Origin: Bacillota bacterium | Lineage (GTDB): Bacteria; Bacillota; Clostridia; Christensenellales; Aristaeellaceae | Reading direction: 5' to 3' | DNA length: 16,900 bases | Assembly (NCBI GenBank): GCA_023415145.1 | Contig: JAEZLW010000097.1 | Coordinates: 1 to 16,900, forward strand | In this document: positions 1 through 6,836 of the stretch, piece by piece | Layout of the letters: every line of letters begins with the position of its first letter | Numbering within the stretch: position 1 is the first letter of the stretch | Notes under the pieces: generated by a model | Told to the model about the DNA's origin: nothing | What the model saw: the letters and a program-made list of their open reading frames with translations, nothing else | Database searches by the model: none | Made by a program: the position numbers and the translations under genes

Positions 1-1088
1 ATGCAGGTGTGGTCATAGGCCAGGTCAAACGTATCACGGAGCCGGTGCATCATGTAGTTGGCATTCAGGACTGCGTTTTCAGACGCCTCCTTGATGCCCT
101 CCCTGCCCAGGGTGAGGATGTAGGTCAGCGCCCGAACCACCACCAGGAAGTTGCCATAGAATGCCTTCACCTGGCCGATGCTTTGAGGGCCGGGATTTTC
201 CCCCAGCGCAGAAGCCGGCAGGAAGGCAGCCAGAAAAGCCTTACAGCCTACAGGGCCGGCGCCGGGCCCGCCGCCGCCGTGAGGCGTGGAGAAGGTTTTG
301 TGCAGGTTCAGATGCACCACATCAAAGCCCATGTCGCCGGGCCGGACAATGCCCATGATGGCGTTCAGGTTCGCGCCGTCATAATAGTTCAGTCCGCCCG
401 CTTCATGAACGATGCTGGTGATCTCCAATATGTTCTTGTCAAACAGGCCCAGGGTGTTGGGATTGGTGAGCATGAGCCCGGCCGTATCCTCCCCCACCGC
501 TGCCCGAAGGGCATTCAAATCCACACAGCCATCCGGCCCGGAAGGGATGCTCACCACCGTATAGCCTGCCATTGCTCCTGTGGCCGGGTTGGTGCCGTGA
601 GCGGAATCGGGTACGATCAGCTTTGTCCTCTTACCGTCGCCCCTGGACTGGTGATAGGCCTTGATCAGCAGCACACCGGTAAATTCCCCGTGGGCACCGG
701 CAGCCGGCTGGAAGGTCATCCTGTCCATGCCGGTGATTTCGCACAGGTGCTTTTCGGCGGTGGACAAAATTTCAAGGCAGCCTTGTACCGTTTCCTTGGG
801 CTGGAGGGGATGGATGCTTACAAAGCCTGGAAGTGCGGCTATCTCCTCATTGATGCGGGGGTTATACTTCATGGTGCAGGAGCCCAGGGGATAAAAGCCG
901 CTGTTCACGCCGTGGGCGCGGCGGGAAAGCTTCGAATAATGGCGGCTGATATCCGTTTCCGCCACTTCCGGCAGATGCGGAGCCTTTCTCCTTTTCAGCT
1001 CCTCCGGTAGCTTTACTTCCGGCACATCACACTTGGGCAGCAGGCTTACACGATGACCGGGGCGGCTAACTTCAAAAATCAGGTTCAT
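1..1088 (-). CDS. gcvPB: Glycine dehydrogenase (decarboxylating) subunit 2, C-terminus cut by window edge
   Basis: This is the PLP-binding half of the split P-protein of the glycine cleavage system. With GcvPA it decarboxylates glycine and passes the aminomethyl group to lipoyl-GcvH in the cytoplasm. About 362 codons are visible from the ATG at 1088 to the left edge; family members are about 480-490 residues, so roughly the last quarter is missing. The frame shows GSCTMKYNPR near residues 69-78, a long PLP-fold region, and NLHKTFSTPHGGGGPG near 261-276, whose lysine (about K264) is the expected Schiff-base residue. The start overlaps the gcvPA stop by ATGA, and GGGAGG lies about 10 nt upstream inside gcvPA, so the two halves are probably translationally coupled. 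It is the last visible gene of the gcvT-H-PA-PB operon. Identification is firm from motifs and gene order. Confidence 0.96.
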   Translation of the reverse strand, partial: MNLIFEVSRPGHRVSLLPKCDVPEVKLPEELKRRKAPHLPEVAETDISRHYSKLSRRAHGVNSGFYPLGSCTMKYNPRINEEIAALPGFVSIHPLQPKETVQGCLEILSTAEKHLCEITGMDRMTFQPAAGAHGEFTGVLLIKAYHQSRGDGKRTKLIVPDSAHGTNPATGAMAGYTVVSIPSGPDGCVDLNALRAAVGEDTAGLMLTNPNTLGLFDKNILEITSIVHEAGGLNYYDGANLNAIMGIVRPGDMGFDVVHLNLHKTFSTPHGGGGPGAGPVGCKAFLAAFLPASALGENPGPQSIGQVKAFYGNFLVVVRALTYILTLGREGIKEASENAVLNANYMMHRLRDTFDLAYDHTC

Positions 1089-2407
1089 TTTCCGCACACC
1101 TCCCCGACGGTTTGAATCACAGTGTCAAGCTGTTCCCGGCTTATCTGCTCTGTGGCACACCATAATAGCTGATCATCATATAGCGGCAGACCGCCCAGGA
1201 TACCCTTTTCTTCCAGCGCTTTCAAAATAGCGTCCCGCTTTCCACTGCAGGTTAATACAAACTCATGGAAGAAAGGCGCATTCCCCACCCTTTGGATGCC
1301 GGGAATTTTCGTCAAACCATCCATCAAATAGTGGGCTTTGCTCATGGATTGCGTTGCCACTTCCCTGAGGCCTTCCGGTCCCATGGCGGATAGGTATACG
1401 GCGGCGGTGAGGGCGCACAGCGCCTGATTGGAGCACACGTTGGAGCTTGCCTTCTCGCGTCTGATGTGCTGCTCCCTGGCCTGCAGCGTCAAGACAAATG
1501 CCCGATTGCCATTGTGATCCGTCGTTTCACCGGCGATACGGCCCGGCAGCTTGCGCATCATGGCCGTGGTAGCCGCCATGAAGCCAAGATACGGCCCGCC
1601 GAAGGACAGGGGCATACCCAGCGGCTGGCCCTCGCCCACGGCGATGTCGGCTCCTGCTTCACCTGGGGACTGCATGACCGCCAAGGCGATGGGGTTCACG
1701 CCCAGGATGTACTTGCCGCCAGCAGCGTGCACCAGCTCTCCCAGGAGCTTTGCATCCTCCAACGCGCCGTAAAAGTTGGGCTGCTGAACGTAGAGGCAGG
1801 CGGTATCCTCGCCCAGCATGCTTTTCAGCGCTTCCAAATCCGTAACGCCATCCTTTTGCGGCACGATGCGCATGGGGGCATTGGCGGCATTGCAGTACGT
1901 TTGAATGGTGGCAATGGTATCCGGGTGGGCGGTAGCTGAGACCAGTGCCGTCACCCGCTTGCGCTCCCGGCACATGGCCACCGCTTCCGCCGCGGCCTCG
2001 GCAGCGTCATACATGGAGGCGTTGCTCACATCCAGGCCGGTAAGCTCGCAGATCATGGTCTGGTACTCAAATATGGATTGCAAAATGCCCTGGCTGATCT
2101 CCGCCTGATAGGGCGTGTAGGCGGTGACAAACTCCTCTTTGGAGGTGACATACTTCACAATGGAAGGAATGTAATGGTTGTACGCCCCGGCGCCGCGCAG
2201 AATCACGGAATAGGTCTTGTTCTTTAAGGAGATGTCCGTCATCTCCCTTCGCACCTCAAACTCCGTCCTGCCCTTTGGCAGGTTTACATCAGACTGTAAT
2301 AGCACCTGCCGGGGCACGTCCAAAAACAGCTCCGAGACGCTTTTTAAGCCCATGGAGGAGAGCATTTCCTGCCGCTCCTCCCGGGTGGTTGGAACATAGC
2401 TGCCCAT
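1085..2407 (-). CDS. gcvPA: Glycine dehydrogenase (decarboxylating) subunit 1
   Basis: This is the non-PLP-lysine half of the split glycine decarboxylase (P-protein), the form usual in Bacillota and archaea. It is 440 residues, the normal size for GcvPA. The N-terminus has the GSYVPTTREERQEML type of opening typical of the family, followed by SELFLDVP and GAGAYNHYIPSIV; the centre carries VGEGQPLGMPLSFGGPYLGF, and the C-terminal part TLQAREQHIRREKASSNVCSNQAL. No active-site lysine is expected here because it lies in GcvPB. The ATG at 2407 is supported by GGGAGGAG 6-8 nt upstream and lies only 2 nt after the gcvH stop. The 3' end overlaps gcvPB by 4 nt. It is complete and its function is assigned by family; partners are GcvPB, GcvH and GcvT in the same operon. 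Confidence 0.96.
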   Translation of the reverse strand: MGSYVPTTREERQEMLSSMGLKSVSELFLDVPRQVLLQSDVNLPKGRTEFEVRREMTDISLKNKTYSVILRGAGAYNHYIPSIVKYVTSKEEFVTAYTPYQAEISQGILQSIFEYQTMICELTGLDVSNASMYDAAEAAAEAVAMCRERKRVTALVSATAHPDTIATIQTYCNAANAPMRIVPQKDGVTDLEALKSMLGEDTACLYVQQPNFYGALEDAKLLGELVHAAGGKYILGVNPIALAVMQSPGEAGADIAVGEGQPLGMPLSFGGPYLGFMAATTAMMRKLPGRIAGETTDHNGNRAFVLTLQAREQHIRREKASSNVCSNQALCALTAAVYLSAMGPEGLREVATQSMSKAHYLMDGLTKIPGIQRVGNAPFFHEFVLTCSGKRDAILKALEEKGILGGLPLYDDQLLWCATEQISREQLDTVIQTVGEVCGK

Positions 2408-2409
2408 GC

Positions 2410-2787
2410 TTACTCCTCCCTGGCCATGGCCGCATAGGCAGCATCATCCATAAGCTCCACCGTTTCCGTGACGTCCTTCACACGGATGAACCATGCCTCA
2501 TACGGCGCCTGATTAATGCTTTGCGGGCTGTTCAGCAGCGCTTCATTGATTTCCGCCACTTCACCGGAAACGGGGCTGTACACATCGCTGACGGCTTTCA
2601 CAGATTCCACGTCGCCAAAGCTTTCCCCGGCGGTAACGCTGTCGCCGGGCTGGGGCAGGTTCACAAATACCAGATCGCCCAGTTCCTCCTGGGCAAAATC
2701 CGTCAAGCCAATCTCCACCATACCGCCTTCCAAGGTGCGTACCCACTCGTGGGTTTTGGCATACCGAAGCTCTTTGGGGGTGTTCAT
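2410..2787 (-). CDS. gcvH: Glycine cleavage system H protein
   Basis: This is the lipoyl carrier protein that shuttles the aminomethyl intermediate from the P-protein to GcvT and is then reoxidised by dihydrolipoamide dehydrogenase, which is not in this window. It has 125 residues, the usual length. The N-terminal YAKTHEWVR is a family hallmark. The lipoylation site sits in DVESVKAVSDVYSPVSGEV, with the modified lysine at about K64. The ATG at 2787 is preceded by AGGAGG with an 8-nt gap. It lies 18 nt after gcvT and 2 nt before gcvPA, inside one operon. No lipoate ligase or lipoyl synthase gene is visible, so lipoylation must be encoded elsewhere. Confidence 0.97.
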   Translation of the reverse strand: MNTPKELRYAKTHEWVRTLEGGMVEIGLTDFAQEELGDLVFVNLPQPGDSVTAGESFGDVESVKAVSDVYSPVSGEVAEINEALLNSPQSINQAPYEAWFIRVKDVTETVELMDDAAYAAMAREE

Positions 2788-2805
2788 GATAATATCCTCC
2801 TCGCA

Positions 2806-3897
2806 TTATTTGCTTGCTTTTTTGTAAAAGGGCAGGGGAATGACCTTGGCGGCGATGCGGCGGCCCCGGACATCCACCTCCACCTGTGTGCCCAGTTCAG
2901 AAGTTTCTTTCTCCACAAGCGCCATGGCCACCGCCTGATTGAGATGCGGACAGAAGGTGCCGGATGTGGTTACGCCCACCTGCCTGTCGCCCTGAAACAC
3001 TGCGCAGTGCTCCCTGGCAATGCCGCGGCCGGTCATGGTAAGGCCTACCCGCGCGACCTTGGGCTCGCCCTTTCCCGTTAGCGCCGCTTTTCCGATGAAG
3101 TCCGGCTTGCCCATCTTCACAAACATGCCAAGCCCCGTTTCCAGCGGCGTAATGTGATCATCCATCTCATGGCCGTAAAGGGGCATGGCCGCCTCCAGAC
3201 GAAGCGTATCCCTGGCGCCAAGGCCGCAGGGAACAAGGCCCAGGTCCTTCCCGGTATCCAGTAAAAGCTGCCAGAGCTTAGGTGCGTCCTCATTTTTGCA
3301 ATACAGCTCAAACCCGCTTTCCCCCGTATAGCCTGTGCGGGAGATGATGCAATCCATACCGCCTACGGCACCCTTTTCCACGAAATGGTAGTATTTCTTG
3401 GGAATATCCTCTTCCTTCGTCAGCCGGGACAAAATTTCTGCGGCGCGGGGGCCCTGCAGCGCCATTTGCGCCATATCATCGGACACATCCTCCATGCAAA
3501 CGTCGCCAAATAGATGCTGACGCATCCATTCCACGTCCTTTTCCCGGTTGGAGGCGTTCACCACCATCATGTACCGCTCTTCGCCCATGCGGTAAACGAT
3601 CAGATCATCCACCACGCCGCCATGCTCGTTGCACATGGGGCTGTAGCGAACCTGCCCATCCACCATGCCGCCCATGTCATTGGTGACAAGCATTTGAATG
3701 TTGGCCAGCGCATCGGGCCCTGTGAACATGACCTCGCCCATGTGGGATACGTCAAACAGCCCGCAGGCCAAGCGCACCGCCATGTGCTCGGCAATCACCC
3801 CGGCTTGATATTGTACCGGCAGAATGTACCCCGCGAAGGGAACCATTTTGCCGCCCAGTGCCACATGGCAGTCATACAAGGGCGTTTTCCTGTCCAT
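2806..3897 (-). CDS. gcvT: Glycine cleavage system aminomethyltransferase (T protein)
   Basis: It takes the aminomethyl group from lipoyl-GcvH, releases ammonia and makes 5,10-methylene-tetrahydrofolate. From the chosen start it has 363 residues, the usual GcvT length. Visible family motifs are TPLYDCHVALGGKMVPFAGY at the N-terminus, FDVSHMGEV near 48-56, TNDMGGMVDGQVRYSPM near 72-88, GGVVDDLIVYR near 93-103 (containing the conserved aspartates), VNASNREKD and RTGYTGESGFE. The open frame continues 47 codons further upstream, but that stretch lies in the riboswitch and attenuator. The ATG at 3897 begins the conserved domain and has GGGAGG 7 nt upstream, so it is the start. It is the first gene of the gcv operon, controlled by the glycine riboswitch and attenuator in its leader. 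Confidence 0.97.
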   Translation of the reverse strand: MDRKTPLYDCHVALGGKMVPFAGYILPVQYQAGVIAEHMAVRLACGLFDVSHMGEVMFTGPDALANIQMLVTNDMGGMVDGQVRYSPMCNEHGGVVDDLIVYRMGEERYMMVVNASNREKDVEWMRQHLFGDVCMEDVSDDMAQMALQGPRAAEILSRLTKEEDIPKKYYHFVEKGAVGGMDCIISRTGYTGESGFELYCKNEDAPKLWQLLLDTGKDLGLVPCGLGARDTLRLEAAMPLYGHEMDDHITPLETGLGMFVKMGKPDFIGKAALTGKGEPKVARVGLTMTGRGIAREHCAVFQGDRQVGVTTSGTFCPHLNQAVAMALVEKETSELGTQVEVDVRGRRIAAKVIPLPFYKKASK

Positions 3898-3929
3898 GAT
3901 TGTTCCTCCCGAACCAAAGTTTATGATAA

Positions 3930-3973
3930 AACAGAGGCGAACAGGCCGCTTTCGCAGCCTATCCGCCTCTGTT
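3930..3973 (-). terminator. Riboswitch-controlled transcription attenuator of the gcv operon
   Basis: On the minus strand AACAGAGGCG (3973-3964) pairs perfectly with CGCCTCTGTT (3939-3930). Inside is a second 7-bp stem, AGGCTGC/GCGGCCT, closed by a GAAA tetraloop. A short T run (TTTT then ATCAT) follows at about 3931-3925. The 5' strand of the hairpin contains CAGAG, which can instead pair with CTCTG at the 5' side of the second glycine aptamer. This is the expected on-switch geometry: bound glycine holds CAGAG in aptamer helix P1 and prevents the terminator. The T run is weak, so termination may be incomplete. Confidence 0.82.
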
Positions 3974-4140
3974 ATCGAACCTGAAAGATTCCTCCCCGCA
4001 CGATCTGGCACGAAGGAGTTGCTTCTTCGGTGCATCAATGCTTTCCAGAGTTTCGTCCCGGCTTAGTCTTTTTGCCTGAGAGTTTGTTGCGTCTTCCCCT
4101 TCGGCGCCGCCGTTTGGCAGTCTCTCCTAAACCGTTCACC
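3967..4140 (-). promoter_or_regulatory. Tandem (two-aptamer) glycine riboswitch upstream of gcvT
   Basis: Read on the minus strand, the leader has the conserved glycine-aptamer blocks twice. Aptamer 1 (about 4128-4060) has GGAGAGAC, then GCCGAAGGGG, then CTCTCAGGCAAAAAGAC. Aptamer 2 (about 4053-3967) has ACTCTGGAAAGC, then CACCGAAGAAGCAAC, then AATCTTTCAGG and the closing CAGAG. A short linker joins them, as in known cooperative tandem glycine riboswitches. Aptamer 2 runs straight into the attenuator hairpin, so glycine binding should raise readthrough into gcvT-H-PA-PB. Assignment rests on motif recognition and on the downstream gcv genes; I did not run a covariance model. Confidence 0.93.
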
Positions 4141-4168
4141 CGAAATATGCAATTGTCTTTCCGCTGAA

Positions 4169-4197
4169 AGTGTACAATGCCGGCCGTTTTTTGTCAA
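4169..4197 (-). promoter_or_regulatory. Promoter of the gcv operon
   Basis: On the minus strand TTGACA (4197-4192) is a perfect -35 box. A 17-bp spacer separates it from TACACT (4174-4169), a 4-of-6 match to the -10 consensus. Transcription would start near 4162, about 20 nt before the first riboswitch aptamer, which fits a leader of about 265 nt ahead of the gcvT ATG. Confidence 0.8.
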
Positions 4198-4205
4198 TCT
4201 CTTTT

Positions 4206-4254
4206 GGAGGGCTCTGCCCTCCAAGCCACCCGCTCAAGGACAAAGGTCCTCGAG
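4206..4254. repeat. Pair of small hairpins resembling a dispersed intergenic repeat
   Basis: Between the gcv promoter and the terminator of the thioredoxin operon lie two adjacent inverted repeats. GGAGGGC/GCCCTCC (4206-4222) is a perfect 7-bp stem with a TCT loop. A 9-bp stem follows at 4233-4254, CTCAAGGAC/GTCCTCGAG, with one A-C mismatch that becomes a G-U wobble on the minus strand. The pairing of a G-rich hairpin with an AAGGACAAAGGTCCT-type hairpin resembles repeats I recall from intergenic regions of gut Clostridia, but copies elsewhere cannot be checked here. No long T run follows, so they are not typical terminators. Confidence 0.45.
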
Positions 4255-4289
4255 TATCCTGGAATGGGGGTATCGTTCAATATGGTTTG

Positions 4290-4315
4290 AAAAAAAGAGC
4301 AACCGGCGGTTGCTC
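4290..4315 (-). terminator. Intrinsic terminator of the trxA-rhodanese-CoADR operon
   Basis: On the minus strand GAGCAACC (4315-4308) pairs perfectly with GGTTGCTC (4304-4297) across a GCC loop, followed by seven Ts (4296-4290). It lies 26 nt beyond the stop of the flavoprotein gene. This is a canonical strong factor-independent terminator. Confidence 0.93.
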
Positions 4316-4341
4316 CTGCGTTGTGATAAATCACTCTGCCA

Positions 4342-6063
4342 TTAATTCTTCTGCTTGTTCTCAACCGGCATACCGCAAGGGAAGGTCTTTTCCTGAAGGT
4401 TGAATGATTCTTCCTTCACGATGGCGTACAGCCTGTACCCTCCCGCCAGGTTATAAGCGTCGAATCCGTTCTGGGCAAGAATACGGCAGGCAATGTAACT
4501 GCGCAGACCGCTGTGGCAATGGACATAGACGGGCTTTTTTTTGTCAAGCTCCGAAAGCCTTTCCCGCAGCTCATCCACAGGGATAAAAACCGTGCCCCCG
4601 ATCTTGCCACGCCGCCGCTCGGAAGACGTGCGCACATCCAGTATGGTTACGCTGCCGTCTTTGGGCAAAGCATCCATGTCATGCCAATGGAACTGCTTCA
4701 CCTTCCCGGTGAGCAGGTTTTCCGCCATGAAGCCGGCCATGTTCACCGGGTCCTTGGCGGAGGAAAAGGGCGGGGCATAGCACAGCTCCAGTTCAGCAAG
4801 GTCGTACACCGTCATCCCGGCGCGGATGGCGGTATTGATCACGTCGCACCGCTTGTCGACGCCTTCAAAGCCCACAATTTGAGCTCCCAGCACCTTGCCG
4901 CCTTCCGGGCTGAACAGAAGCTTGATTGTCTGATTTGTAGCGCCGGGGTAATAGGTGGCATGGGAGTAGCCGAATGCGTACACCTTGTCATAGGCGGTAT
5001 TCGCCGCCTTCAGGGCCGTTTCGTTCATCCCTGTAGCGGCCACCGTCATTTCAAACAGCTTCAATACCAGCGCGCCCTGGGAGCCTTTGAACGTGCTTGG
5101 AAGGCCACAGATGTTGTCCGCCGCAATGCGCCCCTGCTTGTTGGCGGGTCCCGCCAAAGGCAAAAACGCAGGCTGTCCGGACACGAAATGCTTCACCTGC
5201 ACCGCGTCGCCCACCGCATAGATGCATGGGTCTGAGGTACGCATGTGCTCATCCACCAGAATAGCACCCTTGGGGCTGACATCAAGCCCCGCCGCCTTGG
5301 CCAGGCCGCTTTCAGGCCGCACGCCCACAGACAAAAGCACCATATCGGCAGGCAGGCTTTCCTCTCCTGCCTGAACTGTCAATCCGTCTTCTCCCGGCAC
5401 AATGGCCTTGACGCCTGTGTTCAGCAGAAGACAGATCCCCTTTTTACGTACATAGGCGTGCACGTCGGCAGCCATGTCAAAATCCAGCGGCGCAATCACA
5501 TGGTCCATCAGTTCCACAACGGTGACATCGAGCCCGGCTTCATGAAGGTTTTCCGCCATCTCCATGCCAATGGCGCCACCGCCAACCACCACCGCCCGCT
5601 TGGGCTGCTTATCCTCTATGAACTCCTTGATGCGCAGCGTATCCGGGATGGTGCGCAACGTAAACACACGGTCATCCTTCACGCCTGAAATGGGCGGAAT
5701 AACCGGTTCCGCACCGGGGGATAAGATCAGTGCGTCATACGATTCCTGATACAATGTATTGTCACTCAGATTCTTTACCGTGACCGCTTTCATGGTGGGA
5801 TCAATGGCCACAGCCTCCGAAAGAACGCGCACATCCACCCGGAACCTTTCGAAAAAGCTTTCCGGCGTTTGCAGCGTCAGTTCTTCCTGGTCGGTTATGG
5901 CCCCGCCCACATAGTAGGGCAGGCCGCAGTTGGCGTAGGAGATATACGCCCCCCGCTCCAGCAACACGATGTCGGCCTGCTCGTCAAGCCTTCGCAAACG
6001 GGCGGCGGCGCTGGCTCCGCCCGCCACGCCGCCGATGATGACAATTTTCATGTACTTGTCCAC
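4342..6063 (-). CDS. CoA-disulfide reductase family flavoprotein with fused C-terminal rhodanese domain
   Basis: This is a pyridine-nucleotide-disulfide oxidoreductase of the CoADR/NADH-oxidase/Npr group with a rhodanese tail (CoADR-RHD architecture), 573 residues. Residues 6-25 hold the FAD-binding VIIGGVAGGASAAARLRR. The single redox cysteine is C46 in SYANCGLPYY. NAD(P)H binding is at about 157-170 (AVVVGGGAIGMEMA), and a second FAD motif is YAVGDA near 282-287. The rhodanese domain covers about 470-550 with active-site loop CHSGLRS (C516). Characterised relatives reduce CoA disulfide, CoA persulfide or polysulfide with NAD(P)H; the exact substrate is inferred. The first codon is GTG, directly after the upstream stop; ATG at 6051, giving MKIVIIGG, is a reasonable alternative start. 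A third cysteine lies near the C-terminus (FPCGMP, about C563). Confidence 0.9.
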   Translation of the reverse strand: MDKYMKIVIIGGVAGGASAAARLRRLDEQADIVLLERGAYISYANCGLPYYVGGAITDQEELTLQTPESFFERFRVDVRVLSEAVAIDPTMKAVTVKNLSDNTLYQESYDALILSPGAEPVIPPISGVKDDRVFTLRTIPDTLRIKEFIEDKQPKRAVVVGGGAIGMEMAENLHEAGLDVTVVELMDHVIAPLDFDMAADVHAYVRKKGICLLLNTGVKAIVPGEDGLTVQAGEESLPADMVLLSVGVRPESGLAKAAGLDVSPKGAILVDEHMRTSDPCIYAVGDAVQVKHFVSGQPAFLPLAGPANKQGRIAADNICGLPSTFKGSQGALVLKLFEMTVAATGMNETALKAANTAYDKVYAFGYSHATYYPGATNQTIKLLFSPEGGKVLGAQIVGFEGVDKRCDVINTAIRAGMTVYDLAELELCYAPPFSSAKDPVNMAGFMAENLLTGKVKQFHWHDMDALPKDGSVTILDVRTSSERRRGKIGGTVFIPVDELRERLSELDKKKPVYVHCHSGLRSYIACRILAQNGFDAYNLAGGYRLYAIVKEESFNLQEKTFPCGMPVENKQKN

Positions 6064-6390
6064 TCACCTTTCCAGGGGTCCATCATATCCGGCAATGCCG
6101 CCAATGTTCATTACCTCTGTATACCCGAGCCGTGCAAAGCCCCGGCAGGCTGCCTGGCTCCTTGCACCGCTCAGGCAATAGACGTACAGAGGCGTGCTCT
6201 TGTCGGGAACCTTCTCAAGAATCTGTTCCCACTGGTCCAGCGGCATGGATAGGCTGCCGGGAAGATGCCCCTGGCGAAACTCTGCAGGCGTCCTTACATC
6301 CACCAGGCGGATGCTGGAATTGGTTTTTGCTTGGGCCACGGCATCCCGCTTGGGCATGGTTTTAACGCCCCGGTCAAACACCCCGATCAT
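6064..6390 (-). CDS. Single-domain rhodanese-like sulfurtransferase
   Basis: A 108-residue protein consisting of one rhodanese fold. It shows IRLVDVRTPAEFRQGHLPGSLSMP near 27-50 and the active-site loop CLSGARS, with the sulfur-accepting cysteine at C72, then GYTEVMNIGGIAGY before the C-terminus. Proteins of this type carry a persulfide and transfer sulfane sulfur to thiol acceptors. There is no signal peptide, so it is cytoplasmic. The ATG at 6390 follows GGAGG with a 6-nt gap and lies 1 nt after the thioredoxin stop. Its stop abuts the start of the flavoprotein, whose own rhodanese tail has a closely similar loop. This suggests a persulfide relay between the three products, which is inference from context. 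Confidence 0.9.
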   Translation of the reverse strand: MIGVFDRGVKTMPKRDAVAQAKTNSSIRLVDVRTPAEFRQGHLPGSLSMPLDQWEQILEKVPDKSTPLYVYCLSGARSQAACRGFARLGYTEVMNIGGIAGYDGPLER

Positions 6391-6391
6391 T

Positions 6392-6703
6392 TCACGCCTC
6401 CAGGAGCTTTAGAATATCCTGCTTGGAGCGGACACCCACCATGGACCCGGCCAGACGCCCCTCCTTGAACACCGCCAGGGTGGGGATGCTCATTACGCCA
6501 AAGCGGGAAGCCAGCTCCGGCTGCTCATCCACATTGACCTTGCCCACCACGGCCTTTTCACCCAGTTCCTCCGAGATGCCTTCCACCACGGGGGCGATCA
6601 TCCGGCAGGGGCCGCACCAGGGCGCCCAGAAATCCACCAGCACAGGCACCTGAGAAGACAGAACATCGTTGAAATTTTCCTTTGTAACCTTTATCGCAGC
6701 CAT
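6392..6703 (-). CDS. trxA: Thioredoxin
   Basis: A classical 103-residue thioredoxin. The active site WCGPC is at residues 29-33 in LVDFWAPWCGPC, the cis-proline is P74 in SIPT, and KVNVDEQPELASRFGV follows the family pattern. It reduces protein disulfides in the cytoplasm. The open frame extends 65 codons further upstream, but that region holds the promoter, a leader hairpin and the ribosome binding site; AAGGAGG lies 9 nt before the ATG at 6703, which fixes the start. It is the first gene of an operon with a rhodanese and a CoA-disulfide-reductase-type flavoprotein. No thioredoxin reductase gene lies beside it, so the reductase is elsewhere or the flavoprotein contributes; the latter is speculative. 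Confidence 0.95.
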   Translation of the reverse strand: MAAIKVTKENFNDVLSSQVPVLVDFWAPWCGPCRMIAPVVEGISEELGEKAVVGKVNVDEQPELASRFGVMSIPTLAVFKEGRLAGSMVGVRSKQDILKLLEA

Positions 6704-6718
6704 TGTATATTTCCTCCT

Positions 6719-6734
6719 TTGTCCTTTCGGACAA
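6719..6734 (-). other. Leader hairpin just ahead of the trxA ribosome binding site
   Basis: On the minus strand TTGTCC-GAAA-GGACAA forms a perfect 6-bp stem closed by a GNRA-type GAAA tetraloop. It ends immediately before the AGGAGG of trxA and begins about where the predicted transcript starts. A 5'-terminal hairpin of this kind often protects a messenger from decay. It is too small and close to the ribosome binding site to call a terminator, and no T run follows. Confidence 0.6.
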
Positions 6735-6746
6735 CTTGATAGACAT

Positions 6747-6774
6747 ACTATACCCGCATTTGCGCCATTCGAAA
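6747..6774 (-). promoter_or_regulatory. Probable promoter of the trxA operon
   Basis: On the minus strand TATAGT (6752-6747) matches 5 of 6 positions of the -10 box. A weak TTTCGA (6774-6769) lies 16 bp upstream as a possible -35. Transcription would start near 6740, giving a leader of about 37 nt that is mostly the hairpin plus ribosome binding site. The -35 is poor, so this call rests mainly on the -10 and position. Confidence 0.5.
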
Positions 6775-6836
6775 GTGATAAAATCACAAAACGGTGTTTT
6801 TTTGCTGGAAATCTTTGTTTTACCGGTATTGATGGC

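Noticed and set aside
9..1010. A 333-codon open frame on the plus strand opposite gcvPB
   Set aside because: The minus-strand frame matches GcvPB with its PLP-lysine motif; the plus frame has low-complexity, motif-free sequence.
3898..4038. N-terminal extension of gcvT by 47 codons
   Set aside because: The extension falls in the riboswitch and attenuator; the ATG at 3897 has a proper ribosome binding site and begins the conserved GcvT sequence.
6775..6800. Possible terminator after the His/Cys-rich gene (CAC...GTG followed by seven Ts on the plus strand)
   Set aside because: The stem is only about 3 bp and the T run is on the wrong strand for the minus-strand gene.
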